From contig NZ_JAFEWE010000014.1 in NCBI RefSeq assembly GCF_017355785.1, positions 62,001-126,000 on the forward strand: DNA of 64,000 nucleotides. Reading direction: 5' to 3'. Below the pieces are notes generated by a model. That model made no database searches and was not told the origin of the DNA. It saw nothing but the letters and a program-made list of their open reading frames with translations. The translations under genes were made by a program, and so were the position numbers. Positions 33,448-43,041 of this stretch are shown here, in pieces; position 1 is the stretch's first letter, and each line of letters starts with the position of its first letter. The DNA is from Desertivirga arenae (GTDB taxonomy: Bacteria; Bacteroidota; Bacteroidia; Sphingobacteriales; Sphingobacteriaceae).

Positions 33448-34641
33448 ATGAGGCAAATACTACAACTTTATCTGAATTCGTATCGCGGATTATCCAAACC
33501 TGCCTGGATGCTTGCTTTAATAATGCTGATCAACCGCAGTGGTGCCATGGTTATTCCATTTCTCGGCGTATACATGACCGACGCACTCAAATTCAGTTTA
33601 AAAGAAACGGGTACTACCTTAAGTTGCTTTGGAGCAGGTGCAGTAGCCGGATCTGCTTTAGGAGGCTGGCTAAGTGATCGTTTTGGTAATTTCAAAGTAC
33701 AGTTTCTTTGCCTGATGTTGTGTGTCCCGGTTTATTGTATCCTTCCAATTTTAACAGCACCTGTTGAACTGAGCATAGGTGTTTTTCTCCTTAGTGTCAT
33801 AAGCGAAACGTTTCGCCCTGCCAATACAGTTTCCATAGCCTCCTATACTTCTCCTGAAAATATTACAAAAGCATTTTCCCTCAACAGGATGGCTATGAAC
33901 CTGGGATTCTCTATCGGACCTGCTCTCGGCGGCTTGCTTGCTGCCATTTCTTATCATTGGCTCTTTTATGGAAATGCAATTAGTACCTGTTTGGCAGGCC
34001 TCTTTTTTTATTTCTATTTCAAACGTTTACAACCTGTTCAAACGGAGCAAAAGCAAACCGGGAAGGAGAAAGCTGGCTTGTCGCCCTGGAAAGATCTCCC
34101 CTTTCTTATCTTTAGTTTTTTTTGTTTTCTATACAGTGTTTGTTTCTTCCAGTTACTCAGCACCCTCCCACTCTTTTACCGAACTGTCCATCATCTTAGT
34201 GAATGGAGCATTGGAGTGATTCTGGCCTACAGTGGATTTGTAGTGTTCTCTCTGGAAATGATTCTTGTTCATGTAGCCGAAAGGCGAATGGGTTCTTCCA
34301 ATGCAATAATATTGGGAACCCTGTTAGGTGGTGCGGCATTTCTTGTTCTCTTATTACCAGGCAAATTCCTTTTGTTATACTTTGGTATGTTCCTCTTATG
34401 TGTATCAGAGATACTTGCGATGCCTTTTATGGCAACTCTTACCATGCACCGCGCTTCCGGAGGGAAACAAGGTTCATATATGGGAGTTAACTCTCTTTCA
34501 TTTTCTGCAGCCCATATTGTTTCACCTTTTCTAGGAACCCGCATTGCTGATCATTATGGTTTCAATACTTTATGGACTTTAACCGGCCTTATTTCAATTA
34601 TCACAGCTATTGGGTTCTATTGGATCATCAAAAGGTTATAA
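33448..34641 (+). CDS. MFS transporter (DHA1-like)
   Basis: A 397-residue carrier with twelve predicted helices and the MFS loop 2-3 motif GGWLSDRFGNFKVQ (about 72-85). The half-repeat and central cytoplasmic loop (EQKQTGKEKAG near 195) are normal. Substrate cannot be told; drug/H+ antiporters of the YajR/MdtH kind are similar. It diverges from the lipoprotein gene. Confidence 0.88.
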   Translation: MRQILQLYLNSYRGLSKPAWMLALIMLINRSGAMVIPFLGVYMTDALKFSLKETGTTLSCFGAGAVAGSALGGWLSDRFGNFKVQFLCLMLCVPVYCILPILTAPVELSIGVFLLSVISETFRPANTVSIASYTSPENITKAFSLNRMAMNLGFSIGPALGGLLAAISYHWLFYGNAISTCLAGLFFYFYFKRLQPVQTEQKQTGKEKAGLSPWKDLPFLIFSFFCFLYSVCFFQLLSTLPLFYRTVHHLSEWSIGVILAYSGFVVFSLEMILVHVAERRMGSSNAIILGTLLGGAAFLVLLLPGKFLLLYFGMFLLCVSEILAMPFMATLTMHRASGGKQGSYMGVNSLSFSAAHIVSPFLGTRIADHYGFNTLWTLTGLISIITAIGFYWIIKRL

Positions 34642-34738
34642 ACATTCTTAAAGAATACCAGATTTCTCCCGATCCAGAATCTTTAAACAATATCAATGTT
34701 TCTAAGGTCCTACAATAAATTTTGTAGAAATCAGGAGA

Positions 34739-36076
34739 ATGAATAATATTAACGCATTAGCAAGTTTAATTTTGGCTGTTGGCCTTACTCTGGCCGGCTG
34801 CAATTCGAAAAATAATCAATCACAAAGCAGCGGATCAGACACGATCTCAAGAAACACCGCTGCTGCAGGAGAACTTGTGCTGCCAGAACCTGATACAACA
34901 GCTTCAAAAACAAATTTTTCAGATATTATAGGTTGGCCAGAAGGAAAAACACCTGTTGCTCCTCAGGGATTTCATGTGACCAAGTTTGCTAACGGGCTCC
35001 AGAGTCCACGGTGGATCTATGAAGCGCCGAACGGGGACATATTTATTGCTGAGGCTGCTACTGAGAAAAAGCTAAAAGCTAAGATTAAGGATAATATCAG
35101 TGGTAAAGCAAAATCAAATCAGCAGGACGGAAGTGCCAACCGGATTACAATTTTGAGAGATACCGATAAGGATGGCAGGATAGACTTACAACAAGTGTTC
35201 CTGACCGGACTCGAACAACCACTTGGTATGTTGATCCTGAATAATTCTTTTTATGTGGCGAACACTAATGGACTGGTTAAATATCCATATACTCCGGGAG
35301 CTACAAAAATTACGGCTAAGGGAACGAAACTAGTTGAACTTCCTGCTGGTGGTTATAATAACCATTGGACCCGGAATATTATAGCAAATAAGGACGGGTC
35401 TAAGATTTATATCTCTGTTGGTTCAGGCTCTAATAATGGAGAGAATGGCATGGAGAATGAAGTTCGGCGGGCTGCAATTCTGGTGGTTAATCCCGACGGC
35501 TCTGGAGAGCAGGTATACGCCAGCGGATTGAGAAATCCTGTTGGTATGGATTGGGAACCTAGTACCGGAACGTTATGGACTGCAGTGAACGAACGAGATG
35601 AACTAGGCGATGAGCTGGTACCAGATTATATTACCGGAGTGAAAGCTGGTGGTTTCTACGGTTGGCCTTATGCCTATTTCGGACCAAACGAAGATCCAAG
35701 GTTGAAGAACGTACGTCCGGACCTTGTAACAAAGACTATTGTACCTGATGTACCTCTTGGTGCTCATACCGCCTCCCTGGGTCTAGCATTTTATGATCAG
35801 AAAACTTTTCCTGCAGCTTACCAGGGAGGAGCATTCGTTGGACAGCATGGATCATGGAACCACTCGAAACTAGTAGGTTACAAGGTGGTGTTTGTACCAT
35901 TTAAAAACGGCAGACCATCTGGTAAGCCTCAGGACTTTTTAACTGGATTTATAGCAGACAAAGAAAAGAGCAAGGTTTATGGAAGACCTGTAGGTGTAGC
36001 GGTAATACGTGACGGATCATTGCTTGTTGCCGACGATGCTGCAAACACTATTTGGAGGGTGGCACCGATGAAGTAG
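34739..36076 (+). CDS. PQQ-dependent sugar dehydrogenase-like (sorbosone dehydrogenase family) lipoprotein
   Basis: A 445-residue lipoprotein (LAGC, Cys 21) with the six-bladed propeller of soluble glucose/sorbosone dehydrogenases: WIYEAPNGDIFIAEA, ITILRDTDKDGRIDL, YASGLRNPVGMDWEP, GGFYGWPYAYFG and GQHGSWNHSKLVGYKVVFVPF. These use PQQ to oxidise sugars or aldehydes in the periplasm; no PQQ synthesis genes are in view, so it may depend on external PQQ. Its 3' end overlaps the convergent ion-channel gene by 29 bases. Confidence 0.87.
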   Translation: MNNINALASLILAVGLTLAGCNSKNNQSQSSGSDTISRNTAAAGELVLPEPDTTASKTNFSDIIGWPEGKTPVAPQGFHVTKFANGLQSPRWIYEAPNGDIFIAEAATEKKLKAKIKDNISGKAKSNQQDGSANRITILRDTDKDGRIDLQQVFLTGLEQPLGMLILNNSFYVANTNGLVKYPYTPGATKITAKGTKLVELPAGGYNNHWTRNIIANKDGSKIYISVGSGSNNGENGMENEVRRAAILVVNPDGSGEQVYASGLRNPVGMDWEPSTGTLWTAVNERDELGDELVPDYITGVKAGGFYGWPYAYFGPNEDPRLKNVRPDLVTKTIVPDVPLGAHTASLGLAFYDQKTFPAAYQGGAFVGQHGSWNHSKLVGYKVVFVPFKNGRPSGKPQDFLTGFIADKEKSKVYGRPVGVAVIRDGSLLVADDAANTIWRVAPMK

Positions 36077-36899
36077 GAGCTTCTCTCGTCCTAATAATAG
36101 CTTGTTTAGTTCCACAATTAGGGCAGAATTTAGCATTCGAAGGATATACAAGTTGTTTGCAATTACTGCAAGGTTGTAAAGCTGAACTAGACATCCGGGT
36201 AATCTCAGAAGAAACAATACCGGTGGGAACCGCTATAATTCCATATCCTATGATCATAAGTGCGGAGGCAAGAAATTGTCCCAATGGGGTAGCCGGGGAG
36301 ATATCACCATATCCCACTGTGGTAATGGTTACAATGGCCCAGTAAATAGAAACAGGTATACTGGTAAAACCGTGCTTTTCACCCTCTATCACATACATAA
36401 GGGTACCAACAATGATAACAAGGGTAATTACGGTGGTTATAAACACAATAATTTTATACATGCTTGCTCTTAAAGCAAGCATAAGCACATTCCCCTCATT
36501 TAGAAAACGGGTAAGTTTCAGGATACGAAAAACCCTTAATAATCGAAGGGCCCTGATCACTCTGAGGTATTGCAGATTTGGAATAAACAAGGCCAGATAA
36601 GCTGGCAGAATACTTAGCAGGTCAATTATTCCATAAAAGCTAAAGATATACTTATACCGGTTAGGCGAACTATAAACCCTTCCAAGGTATTCAATAGTGA
36701 AGGAAATCGTAAAGAACCATTCTGCACCGGTTATTAGTTCAGCATAATCCTTCCTGACGGATGAAATACTTTCGATTACCACAACAGTAACACTTAGAAG
36801 TATCAGCCACAAGAGGATAATATCAAACCGTCTTCCTCCCCTAGTATCAGAATGAAAGATGACAACGTAAAGCCTGTTACGCAGATCAGATAAGGACAT
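36048..36899 (-). CDS. Voltage-gated potassium channel with C-terminal zinc ribbon
   Basis: A 283-residue Kv-type subunit with six helices: an S4 with regularly spaced arginines (LRVIRALRLLRVFRILKLTR, about 110-129), pore helix and selectivity filter TVGYGD (about 193-198), and S6. The cytoplasmic tail carries a four-cysteine zinc ribbon (CSNC...CPNC, about 241-262) not usual in this family. The last codons run 29 bases into the 3' end of the convergent dehydrogenase gene. Confidence 0.92.
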   Translation of the reverse strand: MSLSDLRNRLYVVIFHSDTRGGRRFDIILLWLILLSVTVVVIESISSVRKDYAELITGAEWFFTISFTIEYLGRVYSSPNRYKYIFSFYGIIDLLSILPAYLALFIPNLQYLRVIRALRLLRVFRILKLTRFLNEGNVLMLALRASMYKIIVFITTVITLVIIVGTLMYVIEGEKHGFTSIPVSIYWAIVTITTVGYGDISPATPLGQFLASALMIIGYGIIAVPTGIVSSEITRMSSSALQPCSNCKQLVYPSNAKFCPNCGTKQAIIRTREAPTSSVPPSK

Positions 36900-36985
36900 G
36901 CAAGCTGAACAACGGCGTTATAGGAAAGTTTGATGTCGTAAACTACCTCAATGGTCTTTAAACCTTTTGACTTGAGTTGGAAACA

Positions 36986-37351
36986 CTATTTTTTCAACAG
37001 ATATTCAATCTTTTCAAAAAGTTGCTCCATTTCAAAAGGCTTCGCTAAAAAGTCATCTGCTCCGGCATCGAATGCAGAATTCTCAATATGCCTGCTTGCA
37101 GATATCATTAAAACAGGCATTTCCCTTGTTCTCTCATTTCCTTTTAATGCCTTACAAATCTCAATTCCATCCTGACCAGACATCCAGATATCAAGTAACA
37201 AAAGATCGGGTAATTCAGCCTGAACTTGATTCAACGTATTTTTCGAAGATGGTAATACTTCATATCCGCGGTATTCAAGCATAATCCCAACAGAGTCTAA
37301 TATACCCGGATCATCATCCGCTATCATAATTTTTGCCGTCGTATTATTCAT
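36986..37351 (-). CDS. Single-domain response regulator
   Basis: A 121-residue receiver domain only: acidic pair near 13-14 (ADDDPG), phospho-acceptor Asp in LLLLDIWMSGQDG at about 55, Ser in MISAS and Lys in LAKPF. It has no output domain. It starts 4 bases after the stop of the PAS kinase upstream, so the two form a two-component pair with a diffusible receiver. Confidence 0.93.
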   Translation of the reverse strand: MNNTTAKIMIADDDPGILDSVGIMLEYRGYEVLPSSKNTLNQVQAELPDLLLLDIWMSGQDGIEICKALKGNERTREMPVLMISASRHIENSAFDAGADDFLAKPFEMEQLFEKIEYLLKK

Positions 37352-37355
37352 TAGG

Positions 37356-39560
37356 TTAATCGTTTTTTTTATTTCCCGTTGCTGGAATTGAAAAACAAAA
37401 GGTGGAACCTCTTCCTTCCATACTAGTTACCCAAATCTTCCCTCCCTCCCGTTTTACAATTTCTGAGGAGATATAAAGACCAAGACCGAGTCCTGGAAAT
37501 GTATGTTGCTCATCACCACTCACCCGATAAAACTGTTCAAACACTTTATCCTTTTTTTCGCGGGGTATTCCAATACCGAAATCCTGAACGCATAATCGAA
37601 CATTATTATTCTCGATCCTTGTATATACCTCTATGCGGTCTGCATTTGGAGAATATTTAATAGCATTAGTGATCAAATTGGTTACTACCTGGCCGATGCG
37701 TTCCCGGTCGGCGTAAACCTCTCCTGTCTCTTCTAAATGCGTAATTATTGAATGCTTTTTACTCGTACGACCCACATCTTCAACCAGTTCTTTTACCATC
37801 TCATTAAAGTCGAAATAGCGGTCATTAAATTGAAGCTTACCGGTCTGAATTTTGGTAACATCCAGCAAATCTCCGATCAGGTTGATCAGTCGATTTACCT
37901 GTGCGTCCATCTTTTTCACCATATCGGCCTTTTTTGTGTCTCCACTGTCTCTCAGCATCGATTCAAGAACCTGCGTATAGGCCTTAATGCTGGTTACGGG
38001 CGTTTTAAGCTCGTGACTGGCAATGCCCAAAAATTGGTCCTTCTGTTCTTGCAACTGCTTCAACTCGGTAATATCAACACAAGCGCCGATATAACCTATA
38101 AATTCTCCTTTGGAATCATAATGAGGGTTTCCTGTCCGTATTATCCATCTGATGGTATTGCCATTTGATACACGGAACTGGCAATGATGAAATTTCCGGT
38201 CCTTAAAGTCTTCCCCAAATTTAAGCTCGGCCATTTCCCGATCAGCAGGTAAGACGGTATGACATACAGGTTCACCTAACTGGGCCTCTAGTGGTTGTCC
38301 TGTCCATTCTTCCCAAACCTTGTTCACATAAGAAATTCTCTGCGCATCATCGCACATCCATAAAGCGGCGGGAGCAGCGGTAGTAATTTCCCGGAAAAGT
38401 TTCTCACTGTCCGAAAGCGCCTTTTGAGCAGCCAGCTCAGGACGCATATCTCGCATAAGAGCTCCAACTGCCACCATTTGCCCGGTTTTAGGATCGTCAA
38501 TCCTGATAGATTTATTAAATATTGGAAACTCTTCAGCTGTTTTTAAGTGCCGGACGATCATCTGTCCCTCCCAACGACCAAACTTTTCCAGCGCGGGCAA
38601 TACCTCTTTACTCACTTGTTCAAAATGCTCAGGACTATGAAGATCAGATATCGGTGTAGAAAGAACTTCCTTTTCCGACTCAAATCCCAGTAACTCCCTC
38701 CCTGCTTTGTTGATATAGGAATTTAAACCATTTGGTTCAAGTATCGACATCAGATCAGCACTATTTTCCACTAGTGTAAAGAGTTTCTGTTGCTCCTTTC
38801 TAGCCGCCTGAGTAGCGCGAAGATCGCGGGTAACGGAAGCCATACCTATTGGTTGCCCACTAACCGGGTCGGTAATAACAAAAGCATTAAGATCACAAAG
38901 AATAGGTTCGCCTGTCTTAAAATGCCTATAGCTGATTTCACCCCGCCACATACCCTTCTCTGCCATTGAAACTTGTATTTCCGGACGAAGTCTTATGTAA
39001 TCTTCATAAATGAAATAATCAACAGATGGCCGGTAGCATTCATCAATACTCGAAGCTCCCATTAGCATTTGTCCAGCTTTGTTCAGATATGTAACGTTTC
39101 CCTGCATATCTGTTATGCCAATAAGATCACTGCTGTTTTCTACCAAGGCAATTAACCGGTATTGTTCTTTTCGGTCTTCGTGGTTATCCACAGCGGGCCC
39201 TGATACCTCTTTCAGCATTTGTAAAATCCCCCATACACTCCCGTCTTCTCGTTTTAAAGGTTTAGAATGCAAATCTACTTGTACCTTCCGTTTAATATGG
39301 TTATCAGATAGTTCTAAAATTACATGCTGTAGCTTTTGCTCAGAACCACTTGTTAAAGCTTTATGGGCAGAATCTATCAAGCGTTCTTGTCCTCCAGCTT
39401 GAAGTACTTCGGATAAAGGTTTACCCTCCACACCTTTACTTATTCCCAGTAGAATTTGAGCTTCCCTGTTAACTGTCTGTAGCAATAGATCATTTCCTTC
39501 ATAGATAATGAAGGGAAGAGTTATTTCGTTTAGTATTTCTTGAAAGACTAGCTTTTCCAA
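37356..39560 (-). CDS. Multi-PAS sensor histidine kinase
   Basis: A 734-residue soluble kinase. The start is a TTG at 39560; a stop codon lies four codons further up and the first PAS domain begins at once, so no ATG can serve. Four PAS domains in tandem (about 1-115, 130-250, 255-375, 380-500) are followed by HisKA with IASHELKTPVTSIK and an HATPase domain (NLITNAIKYSP, DFGIGIP, GLGLGLYI). There is no membrane helix, so it senses a cytoplasmic signal. It is paired with the receiver protein 4 bases downstream. Confidence 0.92.
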   Translation of the reverse strand: MEKLVFQEILNEITLPFIIYEGNDLLLQTVNREAQILLGISKGVEGKPLSEVLQAGGQERLIDSAHKALTSGSEQKLQHVILELSDNHIKRKVQVDLHSKPLKREDGSVWGILQMLKEVSGPAVDNHEDRKEQYRLIALVENSSDLIGITDMQGNVTYLNKAGQMLMGASSIDECYRPSVDYFIYEDYIRLRPEIQVSMAEKGMWRGEISYRHFKTGEPILCDLNAFVITDPVSGQPIGMASVTRDLRATQAARKEQQKLFTLVENSADLMSILEPNGLNSYINKAGRELLGFESEKEVLSTPISDLHSPEHFEQVSKEVLPALEKFGRWEGQMIVRHLKTAEEFPIFNKSIRIDDPKTGQMVAVGALMRDMRPELAAQKALSDSEKLFREITTAAPAALWMCDDAQRISYVNKVWEEWTGQPLEAQLGEPVCHTVLPADREMAELKFGEDFKDRKFHHCQFRVSNGNTIRWIIRTGNPHYDSKGEFIGYIGACVDITELKQLQEQKDQFLGIASHELKTPVTSIKAYTQVLESMLRDSGDTKKADMVKKMDAQVNRLINLIGDLLDVTKIQTGKLQFNDRYFDFNEMVKELVEDVGRTSKKHSIITHLEETGEVYADRERIGQVVTNLITNAIKYSPNADRIEVYTRIENNNVRLCVQDFGIGIPREKKDKVFEQFYRVSGDEQHTFPGLGLGLYISSEIVKREGGKIWVTSMEGRGSTFCFSIPATGNKKND

Positions 39561-39763
39561 TGGTTCGTTTTAAGTGGCTTCTAAAATACATGTTTTAACA
39601 CTATTACTAAAAGTAACCCGCATACTATTTTATCGGGGATACAAAACCATAGGCAATTTAAATCCTACTACTGTAAAAATGGAAGAGCGCTTCCTATTGT
39701 CATTGTTTTAAATATTCATGCTAATTCCGTTTCTTAGCAAGATAATACAATAGGTTCTACGGT

Positions 39764-40339
39764 ATGTATGCTTTCGCCAAACTTCTCCTTCCGTCCCTGG
39801 TGCTGAACGGCATTATATGTCATAGCTGTAATTCAGCAAGTACAGCACCAGTAAAACATGAAAAAGCCAAGGTTAGTAAAAAACCAAATGTTATAAGTCA
39901 GCAGCCGAAAAGCACTGAAACTGAAATAAGTGACGAAAATCCTGATGACTGGGCAGAATATTATGTGTTAATGGCGGACACTGGTCAGAATTATCAACCT
40001 CTACAGAAAGCAATGAAAGAGGTATCTCATCTTACTAATATTAAAATTGATACGCTTAATCGCTCATTTCGTGCTGATAAGAATTTGATTGCCCTGGCTG
40101 ATGATGACGAAGATGAAATGTATGCGGGCGACTACTTTCCTCGCCGCTTCCAGGGAAATTTCCTGAGTATTGAATACCTAAGTTCCTACCTGGACGATGC
40201 TCCCGAAAAAACCATGGTATTAATTGCAGGCATATATGATAATAAAGCAAGTGCCGACTCTGCGTTCCAAGTAATATCAAGCAAAGGCGTTAAAGTTCAA
40301 AACCGTAAGACAAAGATGTTTATAGGCTGTCTGCATTGA
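39764..40339 (+). CDS. Lipoprotein of unknown function, SPOR-like C-terminus
   Basis: A 191-residue protein with a short signal and a possible lipobox (IICHSC, Cys 22), a Lys/Ser-rich linker (30-65) and a globular part. Two segments, EYYVLMADTGQNYQPLQKAM and TMVLIAGIYDNKASADSAFQVIS, look like the strand-helix of SPOR-type repeats, which bind peptidoglycan, but I cannot assign the family firmly. It meets the next gene by a one-base stop/start overlap. Confidence 0.65.
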   Translation: MYAFAKLLLPSLVLNGIICHSCNSASTAPVKHEKAKVSKKPNVISQQPKSTETEISDENPDDWAEYYVLMADTGQNYQPLQKAMKEVSHLTNIKIDTLNRSFRADKNLIALADDDEDEMYAGDYFPRRFQGNFLSIEYLSSYLDDAPEKTMVLIAGIYDNKASADSAFQVISSKGVKVQNRKTKMFIGCLH

Positions 40340-40938
40340 TGGTACAAAGCATGCAAGAAAAAGAAACTAAAATAGAAACCTTCTGTCCCGCAGACAGACA
40401 AGCATGGCGCCGATGGTTAGAAGAGAACCACCGCTCAAAAGCGTCTGTATGGATTGTTCAATACCGAAAACATACTAATAAGCCTAGTATTTCCTGGAGC
40501 GAAGCGGTAGATGAGGCGCTTTGCTTTGGCTGGATAGACAGTATACGAAAATCTATTGATCAGGATAGTTTTATTCAGTTTTTCTGTCCCAGAAAACCCA
40601 GGAGTGCCTGGTCGAAGATTAATAAGGCAAAGGTTGAAACACTGATAAAAAGTGGATTGATGACCGAAGCAGGCTACAAAGCTATTGAAACTGCAAAACA
40701 GAATGGATCCTGGAGTATTCTGGATGAGGTTGAGGAATTGGTAATACCAGAACAACTAATACAACAATTTGAAATCCATCAAGGATCATACGAGTATTTT
40801 CTAGGCCTGAGCAGATCAGTAAAAAAGATGATCTTACAGTGGATTGCAATGGCTAAAAGGCCAGAAACCCGCGAAAAACGAATTAAAGAAGTAGCTGAAC
40901 TTGCAGGAAGAAATTTGAAGCCAAAACAATTTATGTAA
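40339..40938 (+). CDS. YdeI/OmpD-associated family protein
   Basis: A 199-residue protein of the YdeI/OmpD-associated type: AWRRWLEENH, SVWIVQYRKHT, EAVDEALCFGWIDSIRKSID, FFCPRKPRSAWSKINKAKVE and the C-terminal MILQWIAMAKRPETREKRIKEV. Family members in enterobacteria are linked to resistance to cationic peptides; the mechanism is unknown. The ATG at 40339 uses the last base of the previous stop, so the two genes are coupled. Confidence 0.88.
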   Translation: MVQSMQEKETKIETFCPADRQAWRRWLEENHRSKASVWIVQYRKHTNKPSISWSEAVDEALCFGWIDSIRKSIDQDSFIQFFCPRKPRSAWSKINKAKVETLIKSGLMTEAGYKAIETAKQNGSWSILDEVEELVIPEQLIQQFEIHQGSYEYFLGLSRSVKKMILQWIAMAKRPETREKRIKEVAELAGRNLKPKQFM

Positions 40939-40999
40939 AGGCTCTCATGCATTTTTAATGGCGGAAGCAAATCAAATCATTCCTGCTTAAAACGATATC

Positions 41000-42964
41000 C
41001 TACAGCAGTTTTGCTTGCACCGTCATTGGAATGGTGAACCAAAATGTACTTCCTTTTCCTAATTCACTCTCCACCCCTATTAAACCTCCGTGATTTTCTA
41101 CTATGGTAGAGCATATGTATAATCCCAGGCCTAAACCAGAATATTGATGGCCACCAGGATCAGCCCTGTAGTAAATGCCGAATAAATGCTCTTGCTTTTC
41201 CTTCGGAATTCCCGGTCCGAAATCCTCTACTGAAACTTTGATAAAGTCATTAATCCGTTCAGCACAAATGAGGATCTTCTCTGAGGTTCTTGCATACTTA
41301 ATACTGTTGCTTAAGAGATTGATTAACACTTGTTCTAGTTTTTGATAATCACCAAACACCTCAACATCGAGGTCGCCAGACAACTCTATATTAACCGACG
41401 TTCCCAGTTGAATAGTCTCTGAACAACTCTTTGCAAGATCTCTCAAGATGAATGAAGTCTTGTTCAGCACAAGTTGGCCCTGGTCAATTTTAGTCACATC
41501 CAAAAGATCATTAACAAGCCGGGAAAGCTTATCTGCATGGACGTTAGAAGATTTTAACATCTTTGTCAAAATAGGCTTTAGATGTTCTTCCTTATTGAAC
41601 TCCCGCTGCATGATTTGAAGACTCGCCTTTAAACTTGTGAGCGGTGTTTTCAACTCATGACTCGCAATGCTTATAAACTCTTCCTTCTGTTTCTGTAATT
41701 TCTTCTGTTCATTTATATCGGTACAGGTTCCAAACCAACGGGTAATTTTACCTTCAGAATTAAAAATTGGCTCAGCTCGTCCTAATACCCAAACATATTC
41801 ACCTGTCTTTTTACGCAACCGGTATTCTACTTCGTATGGGTGGCCGGTACTGAGTGAATATCGCCATTTCTCCCATGCCCTTTCCCGGTCATCAGGATGG
41901 AACATGGAACTCCAACCTTCTCCTTCAGTTTCTTCGATTGAGGCACCGGTAAAATCGTACCAGCGCTGGTTATACCACTCATGCATTCCCTGAGGGTCGG
42001 TCACCCAGATCATTTGCACAATAGAATTTGCCATTAACTGGAACTGAGCTTCACTTTCCTGTAATTTCTTTTTGGCTATAACCTGTTCTGTTACGTCCTG
42101 GCACATTGCCACTACTCCGCTAATCCTTCCATCATCCTCCCGGTAAGGCTGATAGACTATATTTAGAAAACCCTCTTTTTTAAGTCCTTCCGCCAGTACA
42201 AAATAGGGGCAGTCGCATAAATAGAGTGGCTCCCCTGTTTCCCGCACTTTTCTAAGGAGAACAAGAAAATTTTCTGCTGTCTCCGGAATTACATCAAAAA
42301 GGGGTTTACCGATCAGCTCCTCTGCACGTTTATTTATTAGAGCACAATAGGAACTGTTAGCATCCTGAACGGTCATTTCGGGACCTATAAGGATAATTAT
42401 TCCAATGGTAGCCTCACGGATAAGTCTTTGAAAACGTTTTTCTGATTCTATTAAGCGTAAGTGATTGTTTACCTTTTCAGTTGTCTCTGTACAAGTAACC
42501 AGTACCCCTTCTATCGTACCCTGATCTCCATAAATGGGACTATAACTGAAAGTCCAGTAAACGTCCTCCAATTTCCCATTCCTGAAAATCGGCAAATAAT
42601 GATCTTCAAACCAGGCCGCTTTACCTGTACTTATAACTTGGTGAATCAGCGGACCTATAAAATGCCAAATCTCTGGCCAAACATCTATCGCACTTTTACC
42701 AATTGCCGGATGCTTGCCATTGTTTCCCAAACTTGGACGGTAAGCATCATTATAGAAACAAAGATGGTCTTTTCCCCAAAAAATGAACATAGGAAAAGCT
42801 GAGCGAAGCATAATTGCCAGTGTCGTACGAAGGCTTTGCGGCCACGAAGACGGTGGCCCAACGGGACTGGCAGCCCAGTTATATGAACGAATAAGTTCTC
42901 CCATTTCCCCACCTCCTTCAAGGAAGTAGTATGAATTGGAAGTTGAGTTATCAAGAGATGGCAT
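41000..42964 (-). CDS. Multi-PAS sensor histidine kinase (orphan)
   Basis: A 654-residue soluble kinase from the ATG at 42964; a GTG at 43030 is possible. Three PAS domains: the first follows the Bacteroidota pattern NWAASPVGPPSSWPQSLR, then about 165-290 and 300-420 (MWVTDPQGMHEWYNQRWYDFTG is not quoted in full but lies near 320). HisKA has IASHELKTPLTSLK and the ATPase domain NLLSNSIKYA, DFGPGIP and GLGLGLYI. No response regulator is adjacent. It follows the pectinesterase-like gene on the same strand by 77 bases. Confidence 0.9.
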   Translation of the reverse strand: MPSLDNSTSNSYYFLEGGGEMGELIRSYNWAASPVGPPSSWPQSLRTTLAIMLRSAFPMFIFWGKDHLCFYNDAYRPSLGNNGKHPAIGKSAIDVWPEIWHFIGPLIHQVISTGKAAWFEDHYLPIFRNGKLEDVYWTFSYSPIYGDQGTIEGVLVTCTETTEKVNNHLRLIESEKRFQRLIREATIGIIILIGPEMTVQDANSSYCALINKRAEELIGKPLFDVIPETAENFLVLLRKVRETGEPLYLCDCPYFVLAEGLKKEGFLNIVYQPYREDDGRISGVVAMCQDVTEQVIAKKKLQESEAQFQLMANSIVQMIWVTDPQGMHEWYNQRWYDFTGASIEETEGEGWSSMFHPDDRERAWEKWRYSLSTGHPYEVEYRLRKKTGEYVWVLGRAEPIFNSEGKITRWFGTCTDINEQKKLQKQKEEFISIASHELKTPLTSLKASLQIMQREFNKEEHLKPILTKMLKSSNVHADKLSRLVNDLLDVTKIDQGQLVLNKTSFILRDLAKSCSETIQLGTSVNIELSGDLDVEVFGDYQKLEQVLINLLSNSIKYARTSEKILICAERINDFIKVSVEDFGPGIPKEKQEHLFGIYYRADPGGHQYSGLGLGLYICSTIVENHGGLIGVESELGKGSTFWFTIPMTVQAKLL

Positions 42965-43041
42965 TTGTAGCTTTAACGTTTGCAAAAGACCGAATTTTAT
43001 TGGAAAATTTGAAGAAAAACCTTCAAACACACGCTTTCGGC

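Noticed and set aside
37752-38168. 138-codon open frame antisense to the four-PAS kinase
   Set aside because: It lies wholly within the HisKA/PAS coding region of the kinase and is not protein-like.
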